NCBI RefSeq assembly: GCF_038443705.2
Contig: NZ_CP151767.2
Location: forward strand, 1,240,001-1,304,000
Reading direction: 5' to 3'
Length of the DNA: 64,000 nucleotides
Origin: Yoonia sp. SS1-5
GTDB taxonomy: Bacteria; Pseudomonadota; Alphaproteobacteria; Rhodobacterales; Rhodobacteraceae
Of the stretch, positions 26,400 through 34,867 are shown piece by piece. A model generated the notes under the pieces. The model was not told where the DNA came from. It ran no database searches and worked only from the letters and a program-made list of their open reading frames with translations. Position numbers and translations under genes: made by a program. Each line of letters begins with the position of its first letter. Positions within the stretch are counted from its first letter, which is position 1.

Positions 26400-27839
26400 C
26401 TACAGGCCCTTTGCGCGGTAGCTATCGGCAACTTTCCTGATGGACACCAGGTAAGCGGCGGTGCGCAGATCCTGAACATCCGCGCGGCTGTGCCAAACCT
26501 CGCGCATTGCCTGATAGGCAGCACGCATCGTGTCGTCCAACCCCGAGCGGACCAGTTCCAGCTCGCCCGCGCCACGCAGATAGCGCTCTTTGAAATTGGG
26601 GCTAAGTTCCCAGCCAAGCTGCTTGTCAGCCGATAACCGTTCCAGCTCATCAACAACAAGCTGGTGGCGGCTTTCCTCGGCCCGGCGCTGCATGCGGCCA
26701 AACCGGATATGGGACAGGTTCTTGACCCACTCAAAATAGGACACCGTGACGCCGCCAGCATTGGCATACATGTCAGGAATGATGATGCATCCCTTTGCCC
26801 GCAATATGTCATCTGCCCCGGCAGTGACCGGGCCGTTGGCCGCCTCGATGATAAGCTTGGCCTTGATCCGGTCGGCATTGGACAGGTTGATCACCCCCTC
26901 AAGTGCGGCCGGGATCATGATGTCGCACTCTGCCTCCAGCAAGGTGGCCCCGTCCGTGTGGTGATTGGCATCGGGAAAGCCTGTGACGCCGCCATGCTTG
27001 ACGATCCAGGCGCGGACGGCCTCAACATCCAGACCGTCCTCGTTATGCAGGGCCCCATCACGTTCGATGATGCCGGTGATGATGGCGCCATCTTCCTCTG
27101 ACAGGAACTTGGCTGCATGGTAGCCGACATTGCCAAGGCCCTGAACAATAATACGTTTTCCGGCCAACTTGCCGCTTAGCCCCGCCTTGGCGATATCCTC
27201 GGGATAGCGAAAGAACTCCTGCAGCGCATATTGCACACCACGCCCGGTTGCCTCGACCCGGCCGGCGATGCCACCGGCATTTGGGGGCTTTCCCGTGACG
27301 CAGGCCGCACCATTGATATCGGTGGTGTTCATGCGCTTGTACTGATCGGCAATCCACGCCATTTCGCGTTCCCCGGTTCCCATATCCGGGGCCGGCACGT
27401 TCTGGGCCGGGTTGATCAGGTCGCGCTTGATCAGCTCATAGGCAAAGCGGCGGGTGATCAGCTCCATCTCATGCTCGTCCCAATCGCGCGGATCAATGCA
27501 AAGCCCGCCCTTGGAGCCGCCGAAAGGGGCCTCAACCAAGGCGCATTTATATGTCATCAAGGCGGCCAGCGCCTCGACCTCGTCCTGATGCACGTTGGGC
27601 GCAAAGCGAATGCCGCCCTTGACCGGTTCCATATGTTCGGAATGGACAGATCGGTACCCGGTGAAGGTATGGATCGCGCCGCGCAGCCGGACACCAAACC
27701 GCACGGTATAGGTCGCGTTACAGACCCGGATTTTCTCCTCCAGGCCCGGGCTAAGATCCATCAAGGCCACGGCCCGGTTGAACATCATATCCACAGATTC
27801 GCGGAAACTTGGCTCTTTGATGCTTTCAAGTGCAGTCAT
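26400..27839 (-). CDS. Glu/Leu/Phe/Val dehydrogenase, probable NAD(P)-glutamate dehydrogenase
   Basis: A 479-residue amino-acid dehydrogenase. The substrate domain has 'KGGIRFAPNVHQDEVEALAALMTYKCALVEAPFGGSKGGLCIDP', with the catalytic Lys in the TYKCA segment and Asp in 'APDMGTGEREMAWIADQY'. The Rossmann domain has 'IIVQGLGNVGYHAAKFL'. The most likely reaction is reversible oxidative deamination of glutamate to 2-oxoglutarate; coenzyme choice cannot be read with confidence. It is monocistronic, with a terminator downstream and a 363-base gap upstream. Confidence 0.9.
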   Translation of the reverse strand: MTALESIKEPSFRESVDMMFNRAVALMDLSPGLEEKIRVCNATYTVRFGVRLRGAIHTFTGYRSVHSEHMEPVKGGIRFAPNVHQDEVEALAALMTYKCALVEAPFGGSKGGLCIDPRDWDEHEMELITRRFAYELIKRDLINPAQNVPAPDMGTGEREMAWIADQYKRMNTTDINGAACVTGKPPNAGGIAGRVEATGRGVQYALQEFFRYPEDIAKAGLSGKLAGKRIIVQGLGNVGYHAAKFLSEEDGAIITGIIERDGALHNEDGLDVEAVRAWIVKHGGVTGFPDANHHTDGATLLEAECDIMIPAALEGVINLSNADRIKAKLIIEAANGPVTAGADDILRAKGCIIIPDMYANAGGVTVSYFEWVKNLSHIRFGRMQRRAEESRHQLVVDELERLSADKQLGWELSPNFKERYLRGAGELELVRSGLDDTMRAAYQAMREVWHSRADVQDLRTAAYLVSIRKVADSYRAKGL

Positions 27840-28202
27840 TATTGGGTCCCTCCCGGACGGACATACGCTAAACGGTTGTCAGGGCGCGCGCGCCCCTGTC
27901 ATCACTTTAGCGGCGATTCGGTTAAACAGGCGAAAAACAATCAAAATGTCGCAAAAACGCCCGAAAACCGGTCGATGATGCCACCAAGAACATGCCGCAA
28001 GGTCAGCCCGTTGTTTCGAATGAGGGAACAGTAAGAGGTGCTTACGCCGAATGTGCCGCAGGTAGGCCAAATTGTAGAGAATGGGCAGCAGTTTCGCCCC
28101 AATTTCGCCACAGCAAGGTGATTAATCTTTTCCTCGGGGATGTGTGTGTGCCAAATCTTTGGTGCCACTAATCGCGTAATGACGCCACCGGAGATGTGAC
28201 GA
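27840..28202. other. divergent intergenic region, dehydrogenase / tadG
   Basis: No gene seen. It must hold the promoters of the dehydrogenase (minus) and the TadG-like gene (plus). A perfect 14-base palindrome GGGCGCGCGCGCCC lies at 27882-27895, 43 bases from the dehydrogenase start, and could be an operator or hairpin. The rest shows no obvious repeat. Confidence 0.5.
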
Positions 28203-29825
28203 ATGCCAAAATTGAAGGCCCTTGCGAAGAATTTTCAAGCGCGGAAAGCTGCCATGCGTTCCGAAATTTTGCGAAAATTTGGCCGTGAAGAAGACGGGAG
28301 CGTTATCGTTCTGACGATCGTGCTTCTGATCATCATGCTGGTGCTTGGTGGCATGGCCGTCGACTTCATGCGTTTTGAATCGCGCCGCGCCCTGCTGCAA
28401 AGTGTGTCCGACCGCGCGGTTCTGGCCGCTGCCGAACTTGACCAGCAGCTTGATGCGAAAGAGGTCGTCAAAGACTATTTCAAGAAAGCCGGTTTCGAAA
28501 ACACGATTGTTGGCGAGCCAACTGTTGGCGGCGATGGCGTAAATTCGCGGTCTGTCGGTGTCGAAGCCAAATTGGACATCGAAACATTCTACCTGCGCTT
28601 CCTTGGTATTGGCGAATTGGCAGCCCCTGCAGTCTCGGGCGCGACCGAAGGTGTGGGCAACGTTGAAATCTCGCTGATCGTCGATGTATCCGGTTCGATG
28701 TACAGTGTTGTGACTGGCGAGAGCGTCCGCAAAATCGACCGGCTGCAAGAGGCCGCGACATCGTTCATCGACCAGCTGCTTGTTGATGAATATGACGGCC
28801 AGGTCTCGGTCTCGCTTGTGCCCTATTCAGAACATGTGAGCGTCGGCCCTGAAATCTTCTCGGCCATTGGTGCGTCCAAGGTGACGTACACTGACGATCC
28901 CGATCCCGCCACTGGCACGTCCGATTATTACACAGCTAATGACGTGTATTGCGTTGAGATCCCAAAGGATGAGTACTCTACAACGACATTCAATCCGGCC
29001 GCGTCTTACACGCAAGTTCGCACCTGGCAGTCAAACCAGTTCGGCTTTGGCGGTTGGGAAGGCACCCCCGGGACACGTGATTACACGAATGGCGTCCTTG
29101 ATCAGCCACTTTGCCCCAATGACGTCAACGAGCGTATCATCGCGATCAGCGACAACAAAACCGATCTGACAACTGCAATCGCGGGGCTGCGTCCGCGCGG
29201 TGGTACGTCGATCTTCCTGGGTATGAAATGGGGTGTTACCCTGCTTGATCCGTCGTTCCGTACGCAAGCTGCCGGTTTGACCTCGGTACCAAGCGAGTTC
29301 AAGAATACCCGTCCGTCCAATTATCCGCAGGACGATCCGAATAGCAGCGTTGCGAAATATGTTGTGCTGATGACAGACGGTCAGAACAGCTCCAGCAGCC
29401 GTATTGCATCCGAGCATTATGACAATGCTGAATATGCTGAATTGTGGAACACCTATAACTTCCCATTCATGTGGTACAACGCCAACTACCTGACCACAGA
29501 TCTTGGGAACCAACTGCGCGCCCTGGAAGGGCAACCGTTTAACGGCGGCTATGGAACGGTGCGCGATGGTTTGATTGACCCGCTGGTTGAATATACCGAG
29601 GATGAAGGCGACCGCCTGCTGCAGAATATCTGCACAAAGGCCCGCGAACAGAACATCATCGTCTTCACGATTGCCATGGACGCGCAGCAGCACGGCCGGG
29701 ACGAGATGAAGGAATGTGCATCCAAGCCTTCCGAACTCTACTACTTCGAGACAAGCGGCAAAGAGCTGGTAGCGATCTTTGACAAGATCGCCGAGCAGAT
29801 CACAGACCTGAGGTTGAACCTGTAA
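28203..29825 (+). CDS. TadG-like pilus-assembly protein with von Willebrand factor A domain
   Basis: A 540-residue protein. Residues ~33-60 hold the TadE/TadG-type membrane helix ('SVIVLTIVLLIIMLVLGGMAVDFMRFE'), so most of the protein faces the periplasm. A VWA domain follows, with the metal-site motif DVSGS at 161-165 and a later 'VVLMTDGQNSSSS'. TadG-type proteins are minor pseudopilins or pilus-assembly factors of tight-adherence systems. It heads a three-gene unit, overlapping the next gene by one base (TAATG). No tad secretion ATPase or prepilin is in the window. Confidence 0.85.
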   Translation: MPKLKALAKNFQARKAAMRSEILRKFGREEDGSVIVLTIVLLIIMLVLGGMAVDFMRFESRRALLQSVSDRAVLAAAELDQQLDAKEVVKDYFKKAGFENTIVGEPTVGGDGVNSRSVGVEAKLDIETFYLRFLGIGELAAPAVSGATEGVGNVEISLIVDVSGSMYSVVTGESVRKIDRLQEAATSFIDQLLVDEYDGQVSVSLVPYSEHVSVGPEIFSAIGASKVTYTDDPDPATGTSDYYTANDVYCVEIPKDEYSTTTFNPAASYTQVRTWQSNQFGFGGWEGTPGTRDYTNGVLDQPLCPNDVNERIIAISDNKTDLTTAIAGLRPRGGTSIFLGMKWGVTLLDPSFRTQAAGLTSVPSEFKNTRPSNYPQDDPNSSVAKYVVLMTDGQNSSSSRIASEHYDNAEYAELWNTYNFPFMWYNANYLTTDLGNQLRALEGQPFNGGYGTVRDGLIDPLVEYTEDEGDRLLQNICTKAREQNIIVFTIAMDAQQHGRDEMKECASKPSELYYFETSGKELVAIFDKIAEQITDLRLNL

Positions 29826-30397
29826 TGCGTAGCCTGAAAGTTTTTCAAAACCGGATCCGGGCGTTCTGCCGGGACGAATCCGGGGTTGCCAGTGTACAGT
29901 TTGTGATGGTCTTTCCGATTTTCATGCTGTTCTTCGGCATGACCTTCGAAAACGGTATCGTCTCCTTGCGGCATGTGATGCTGGAACGCGGTGTCGACAT
30001 TGCGGTGCGCGACGTGCGGATCGGCCGGATGCCAAACCCGACACGGGAACTTCTCCGCTCCCGCATTTGTGATGTGGCACTGCTTATCCCAGATTGCGAA
30101 AACGCGCTGGAACTTGAGATGATCACCCGCGATCCGCGCAGCTGGCAGGCGATCCCCGCCAACGTTGCCTGCGTCGACCGCGGCGATCCAAGCAAGCCGA
30201 AGGCCCAGTTTACGCAAGGCGGCAACAACCAGTTGGTGTTCCTGCGCGCATGTGCCCGATTTGACCCGGTCATGCCGACCACCGGCCTTGGTAAAGTGAT
30301 TGTGGAAGAAAATAATAGTTCAGCAGCCGGTGGATCCTATGCGCATGTCGCAACCTCGGCCTTTGTAGTGGAGCCATTCAGAAGAGATGATGACTAA
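29825..30397 (+). CDS. TadE-like pilus assembly protein
   Basis: A 190-residue protein with a basic N-terminus, 'CRDESGVASVQFVMVFPIFMLFFGMTFENG' (TadE-like domain: an acidic residue, then a hydrophobic helix at ~22-45), and a periplasmic remainder with several Cys. This pattern fits TadE pseudopilin-like proteins. It is translationally coupled to the TadG-like gene upstream and overlaps the next TadE-like gene by 11 bases. Confidence 0.78.
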   Translation: MRSLKVFQNRIRAFCRDESGVASVQFVMVFPIFMLFFGMTFENGIVSLRHVMLERGVDIAVRDVRIGRMPNPTRELLRSRICDVALLIPDCENALELEMITRDPRSWQAIPANVACVDRGDPSKPKAQFTQGGNNQLVFLRACARFDPVMPTTGLGKVIVEENNSSAAGGSYAHVATSAFVVEPFRRDDD

Positions 30398-30998
30398 ACT
30401 TAGCACCATGCTTCGCCGCTTCCGCGATGATGAGAGCGGGAATGCCGCGATCGAAATCCTTTTCTGCGTGCCCATCATGGTATGGGCGCTTTTGTCGACG
30501 ATGGTGTATTTTGACGCCTATCACGACGAAGCCATCAGCACCCGCGCCGGTTTGACCATCGCGGACATGGTCAGCCGCGAGGACGCGCCGATCACCCCCA
30601 GTTATCTGAACGCAACGCGTCAGTTGCTGCGCAGCTTGACGGAAACAGAAAACAACCCGGATTTCCGGATCACCGTTTTTGAATATCGCGAACCACAGGA
30701 CGATTACCGCGTCGTTTGGTCCCGTAACCGCGGCTGGGGCCAGAACTACAACGACGCGCGTCTGGCTTTGGTCAAGGACCGGTTGCCCATGATGGCCGAT
30801 GCGACCAATGCGATCCTTGTCGAGACACGGACAACATATAACGCGCCATTCTCAGTCACGGTCGCGCCATTCATGGTGCAGAACCTCGAAGGGGTAGAGT
30901 TCAACTCTTTCACCGTGATCAGCCCGCGCTTTGCAAGCAGTATTTGTTGGCAGCAATCCGACGATTCAGAACCGGACTGTAATCTCAGCGATTTGTAA
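30387..30998 (+). CDS. TadE-like pilus assembly protein
   Basis: A 203-residue protein with the same architecture as its upstream neighbour. 'FRDDESGNAAIEILFCVPIMVWALLSTMVYFDAY' forms the TadE-like N-terminal helix (~10-40), and the rest is extracytoplasmic with a Cys-containing C-terminus ('SSICWQQSDDSEPDCNLSDL'). It is the last of three overlapping TadG/TadE genes. Its 3' end overlaps the convergent membrane-protein gene by 14 bases. A strong hairpin plus T6 lies about 90 bases downstream. Confidence 0.78.
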   Translation: MMTKLSTMLRRFRDDESGNAAIEILFCVPIMVWALLSTMVYFDAYHDEAISTRAGLTIADMVSREDAPITPSYLNATRQLLRSLTETENNPDFRITVFEYREPQDDYRVVWSRNRGWGQNYNDARLALVKDRLPMMADATNAILVETRTTYNAPFSVTVAPFMVQNLEGVEFNSFTVISPRFASSICWQQSDDSEPDCNLSDL

Positions 30999-31464
30999 GA
31001 CGCAGGGCGATCTGTTCGGCCATGAACTTGGATTGGCCTGCAGACGTGACCCCGCCAACACCAACGCGGCGTCCAACACGCCACCAAAGCCCCGGCGCCC
31101 AGCCCCGGGGCTTTTTTGTGTTCAGGACAAGGGTAAATCCATTTGATGGCTTGAAAGCAAACGCGCCTCTGTCGACACCTTTTACCTCATCCATCGTCGC
31201 CAGGACGAGGCCGGTGCTGTCGCGAATGTCAGTTTCGGTCAGCAATATCTCTGTCATTGTGGCGCGCCGCATCCGCTCGGCCACCCAAAGCACAAGAATC
31301 CCAAACCCGATCATGAAGATGGCCCAGATTACGGATGGCGGCTGCACCAGGGGCAGATAGATCAGCAAGGCACCCAGTGACAGCAGCAACGCATAGGCAA
31401 TCAATCTGCGCCCGGCAGATGCGCCGACACGCGCATAGACCCCATCCTGATCCGGTTCAAACAT
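30985..31464 (-). CDS. conserved membrane protein, 159 residues
   Basis: An unnamed protein with two predicted membrane helices (about residues 20-40 and 43-62, 'LIAYALLLSLGALLIYLPLV' and 'IWAIFMIGFGILVLWVAERM'). A cytoplasmic domain follows, rich in beta strands, ending 'GWAPGLWWRVGRRVGVGGVTSAGQSKFMAEQIALRL'. The layout resembles small PH-like-domain membrane proteins of Rhodobacterales. A plus-strand terminator-like hairpin is embedded in codons for the KKPRGWAPGL segment. Confidence 0.7.
   Translation of the reverse strand: MFEPDQDGVYARVGASAGRRLIAYALLLSLGALLIYLPLVQPPSVIWAIFMIGFGILVLWVAERMRRATMTEILLTETDIRDSTGLVLATMDEVKGVDRGAFAFKPSNGFTLVLNTKKPRGWAPGLWWRVGRRVGVGGVTSAGQSKFMAEQIALRLTNR
31089..31117 (+). 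terminator. rho-independent terminator for the TadG/TadE unit, inside the opposite-strand gene
   Basis: GCCCCGG (31089-31095), a 9-base loop, CCGGGGC (31105-31111), then TTTTTT. It is a strong intrinsic terminator for plus-strand transcription, 90 bases after the last TadE-like stop. The same bases are sense codons of the convergent gene. Confidence 0.75.
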
Positions 31465-31483
31465 CCCTGCCCTCTTTCCAATT

Positions 31484-32089
31484 TTATTCTGGTATGGCCG
31501 AGACGGACTTCCTGACCAGATCCCAGTACATTGCCTCGACCTCGTCCATCGCCAACAACCCGCCCTCGCGATACCAATGGCTGAGCCCGGTCAGCATGGC
31601 AATAAGCGCGCGGGTCGTAACGCGCGTGTCGTCAACGACAAACACCCCCTCGGCGACACCGGCCTGCAAAATTTCGGCCAGGGCGGTCTCATACTCGCGC
31701 CGCAAGCCCTCGATCGCATGAAAGTTCTCTTCCGACAGGTTGCGCAACTCCATATAGGACACAAAGACAGCGTCCGGACGGGGCAGGTGAAACCGGATGT
31801 GAAAACGGGTAAAGCCTTCCAGTCTCTGCAGGGCTGGTCCCTGCAGATCAGCGTCGGCAAGCGCGCTGAGCACCTCTTCCATATGGACGCGCATCAGATC
31901 GAACAGCAGGCTTTGTTTGTCGGGCGTGTAATTGTAAAGCGCCCCGGCCTGTACACCAACTTCGGCGGCGATCTGGCGCATCGAAACGGCCGCGTACCCG
32001 TGCTGGGCGATCAACCGCAATGCCGCATCCAGCACCTTCGGGCCGGTGATATCAGAATGAGAGCCTTGCTTGCGCGCCATATGCGCCAT
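31484..32089 (-). CDS. TetR/AcrR family transcriptional regulator
   Basis: A 201-residue repressor. The N-terminal helix-turn-helix 'VLDAALRLIAQHGYAAVSMRQIAAEVGVQAGALYNYTPDKQSLLFDLM' is classic TetR. The C-terminal helical domain, 'RLEGFTRFHIRFHLPRPDAVFVSYMELRNLSEENFHAI', resembles regulators of acyl-CoA or fatty-acid genes. It is divergent from a small lipoprotein gene and ends 20 bases from the membrane-protein gene downstream. ATGs at 32089 and 32080 are both possible. The ligand is unknown. Confidence 0.85.
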   Translation of the reverse strand: MAHMARKQGSHSDITGPKVLDAALRLIAQHGYAAVSMRQIAAEVGVQAGALYNYTPDKQSLLFDLMRVHMEEVLSALADADLQGPALQRLEGFTRFHIRFHLPRPDAVFVSYMELRNLSEENFHAIEGLRREYETALAEILQAGVAEGVFVVDDTRVTTRALIAMLTGLSHWYREGGLLAMDEVEAMYWDLVRKSVSAIPE

Positions 32090-32168
32090 CTAACTGAACA
32101 AATGTTCATTTGCAAAGACCCGTTTTCGGGGTGTTGGTCTTTCTTGGGCAGTCAGTTAGGAATTTGGT

Positions 32169-32405
32169 ATGCGCTACGTCATCATCCTGTTATTCGGTTT
32201 TGCGGCATGCACCAATGCGCCGGTGCTGGATGACGCAATTTCCGACGCGGCCCGCGCAGCCCCCTACCCTGCATTGAAACCTTTGCCACCACTTTTGGCG
32301 GGCAAACCCAGCACAATTGCAGACGATCCACTCACTGCCCGGATTGCCGCATTAAACGCCCGCGCCGCACGTTTGCGCGCGGCAGAGATCGGCGCGTTGC
32401 AGTGA
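32169..32405 (+). CDS. small predicted lipoprotein
   Basis: A 78-residue protein with a short signal sequence ending in the lipobox-like 'FGFAAC' (Cys 14), so it is probably lipidated. The mature part is Ala/Pro-rich with a C-terminal helix 'ARIAALNARAARLRAAEIGAL'. No family recognised. It lies between the divergent TetR gene and hom. Confidence 0.6.
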   Translation: MRYVIILLFGFAACTNAPVLDDAISDAARAAPYPALKPLPPLLAGKPSTIADDPLTARIAALNARAARLRAAEIGALQ

Positions 32406-32461
32406 CCGGTTCTATTCGCTAGTACGCAGGTGAAACGCATCACAGTAACGGAATCTGCCCC

Positions 32462-33748
32462 ATGACCGAACCACTGCGCCTTGGAATTGCCGGGCTTGGC
32501 ACTGTTGGTGTGGGCATTGTGCGGATCATCCAAAAGCATGCGGCCCTGCTGGAACAACGCGCCGGGCGCCCGGTTGTGATCACCGGTGTTTCGGCCCGTA
32601 CCAAAACAAAGAACCGCGATGTGGATTTGTCCGACTACGCATGGGAAGACGACCCGGTCACGCTGGCCCAACGCCCCGATATTGATGTTTTTGTCGAGGT
32701 CATGGGGGGATCGGAAGGGCCCGCAAAAGATGCAACCGAGGCCGCGATTGCTGCGGGCAAGGATGTGGTCAGCGCCAACAAGGCCTTGCTGGCCATTCAC
32801 GGACAAGCCCTTGCCGAAAGCGCCGAGGCCGCAGGCCGCGTGATCCGGTTCGAGGCCGCCGTTGCGGGCGGTATCCCGGTCGTCAAAGCCCTGACAGAAG
32901 GGTTGGCCGGCAATGACATCACCCGAATCATGGGTGTGATGAATGGCAGCTGCAATTACATCCTGACCCGGATGGAAGATGCCGGACTAAGCTATGATGC
33001 GGTGTTCGAAGAAGCCAATCAGCTTGGCTATCTGGAAGCCGATCCCGAACTTGACGTTGGCGGGATTGATGCTGGACACAAGCTGGCGCTGCTGTCCTCC
33101 ATCGCGTTCGGCACGCAGGTCGATTTTGACGCGGTCGAACTTGAAGGCATCGGCGCTGTCAGTATCGACGACATTCGACATGCCGCCGATATGGGGTTCA
33201 AGATCAAACTGCTGGGTGTCGCGCAACTGACCGGGCGCGGACTAGAACAACGGATGTCACCCTGCCTTGTGCCGGACAGCTCGCCGCTGGGCCAGCTTCA
33301 AGGGGGCACCAATATGGTTGTGCTGGAAGGCGACGCCGCCAGCCAGATTGTTCTGCGCGGCCCAGGCGCGGGCGAAGGCCCGACCGCAAGTGCGATCATG
33401 GGTGATGTGATGGATATCGCACGTGGCCTGCGCATTTCCACATTCGGGCAGCCTGCCACAGGTCTGCGCAAGGCGCGGGCCGCGCGGGCCGCTGTCCCTG
33501 CGCCGTACTATTTGCGGATGAAGCTGCTCGATAAACCCGGCGCCCTTGCCAAAATCGCGCATGCCCTTGGCGAGGCTGGCATATCAATCGACCGGATGCG
33601 CCAATACGAGCATGGCGATGCATCCGCACCGGTTCTGATCGTGACACATAAAACGACACGCACCGCCCTGGACGAAGCACTTGCCGCCTTCCCGGCAACA
33701 GGCGTGGTGGACAGCACCCCTGTTGCCATCCGGATCGAGGCGGTGTGA
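32462..33748 (+). CDS. hom: homoserine dehydrogenase
   Basis: A 428-residue enzyme reducing aspartate semialdehyde to homoserine for threonine and methionine synthesis. The N-terminal NAD(P) fold is 'LGIAGLGTVGVGIVRII'. The catalytic region has 'EAAVAGGIPVVKALTEGLAGNDITRIMGVMNGSCNYILT' and 'EANQLGYLEADPELDVGGIDAGHKLALL'. The C-terminal ~80 residues are an ACT domain ('YYLRMKLLDKPGALAKIAHALGEAGISI'), which normally gives threonine feedback. It is followed by glpX after 84 bases. Confidence 0.96.
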   Translation: MTEPLRLGIAGLGTVGVGIVRIIQKHAALLEQRAGRPVVITGVSARTKTKNRDVDLSDYAWEDDPVTLAQRPDIDVFVEVMGGSEGPAKDATEAAIAAGKDVVSANKALLAIHGQALAESAEAAGRVIRFEAAVAGGIPVVKALTEGLAGNDITRIMGVMNGSCNYILTRMEDAGLSYDAVFEEANQLGYLEADPELDVGGIDAGHKLALLSSIAFGTQVDFDAVELEGIGAVSIDDIRHAADMGFKIKLLGVAQLTGRGLEQRMSPCLVPDSSPLGQLQGGTNMVVLEGDAASQIVLRGPGAGEGPTASAIMGDVMDIARGLRISTFGQPATGLRKARAARAAVPAPYYLRMKLLDKPGALAKIAHALGEAGISIDRMRQYEHGDASAPVLIVTHKTTRTALDEALAAFPATGVVDSTPVAIRIEAV

Positions 33749-33832
33749 CGACCCCACCTTTAGCGCAAACAGTCTTGTTGCAACCCGGCAGGTCGGTTTA
33801 GCTAGAACACTATATATTAAAGGATCATTTTT

Positions 33833-34798
33833 ATGCCCAAAGCTGCCGACTTCAATGACCGCACCCTATCGCTGGGCCTTGCCCGCGTTTCAGAGGCGGC
33901 CGCCATCGCATGCACGCCCCTAATTGGGCGGGGCGATGAAAAAGCTGCCGATCAGGCCGCCGTCGATGCGATGCGCACACAGCTGAACAAGCTCGACATT
34001 GCCGGCGTTGTTGTGATCGGCGAAGGGGAACGGGATGAAGCCCCGATGCTGTTCATCGGCGAAGAGGTCGGGACCGGCAACGGGCCGGGCGTTGATATCG
34101 CTCTTGATCCGCTGGAAGGGACCACCCTGACCGCAAAGGACATGCCCAATGCGTTGGCGGTGATTGCGATGGGGCCCCGCGGGTCCATGTTGCATGCGCC
34201 TGATGTCTATATGGAAAAGCTGGCCATTGGGCCGGGATTTCGCCCCGGCGTCGTAACGCTTGATATGTCCCCGGCGGAACGTGTGTCTGCACTGGCGGCG
34301 GCCAAGGGATGCTCGACCAATGACATCACGGTTTGCGTGCTTGAACGCCCCCGTCACGAAGACATGATCGCCGAGTTGCGCGGCACCGGGGCGGCCATCC
34401 GGCTGATCACCGATGGTGATGTGGCCGGTGTCATGCACACGGCAGAGCCTGCCCAGACCGGTATCGACATGTATATGGGTTCCGGCGGCGCCCCCGAGGG
34501 CGTGCTGGCCGCTGCCGCGCTGAAATGCATGGGCGGACAGATCTTTGGCCGGTTGCTGTTCCGCAACGACGACGAACGGGGCCGCGCCACGAAGGCTGGG
34601 ATCACGAATTTCGACCGGGTCTATACCCGCGACGACATGGTGACAGGCGACGTGATCTTTGCGGCAACGGGGGTCACTGACGGCTCACTTGTCCCGGGGA
34701 TCAAACGCGAGGTGGGTTTTGTGACCGCCGAAACCATCCTGATGCGGTCCAAAACCGGTTCCGTCCGGCGCATGGTCTATCGCAACCCGGTCAGCTGA
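33833..34798 (+). CDS. glpX: class II fructose-1,6-bisphosphatase GlpX
   Basis: A 321-residue class II fructose-1,6-bisphosphatase that removes the C1 phosphate in gluconeogenesis. Visible motifs: 'IGEGERDEAPMLFIGEEVG' (metal ligands), 'DIALDPLEGTT', and 'YMGSGGAPEGVLAAAALKCMGGQIFGRL'. AAGGA lies 9 bases before the ATG. Genes in the order hom-glpX-recJ are common in Rhodobacterales. Confidence 0.95.
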   Translation: MPKAADFNDRTLSLGLARVSEAAAIACTPLIGRGDEKAADQAAVDAMRTQLNKLDIAGVVVIGEGERDEAPMLFIGEEVGTGNGPGVDIALDPLEGTTLTAKDMPNALAVIAMGPRGSMLHAPDVYMEKLAIGPGFRPGVVTLDMSPAERVSALAAAKGCSTNDITVCVLERPRHEDMIAELRGTGAAIRLITDGDVAGVMHTAEPAQTGIDMYMGSGGAPEGVLAAAALKCMGGQIFGRLLFRNDDERGRATKAGITNFDRVYTRDDMVTGDVIFAATGVTDGSLVPGIKREVGFVTAETILMRSKTGSVRRMVYRNPVS

Positions 34799-34867
34799 CC
34801 ATATAATTTACATGACTTCCTGGCAGGGCGTGGCAATGGCTGCGCCCTTGCTATATTGTGGGATCCT

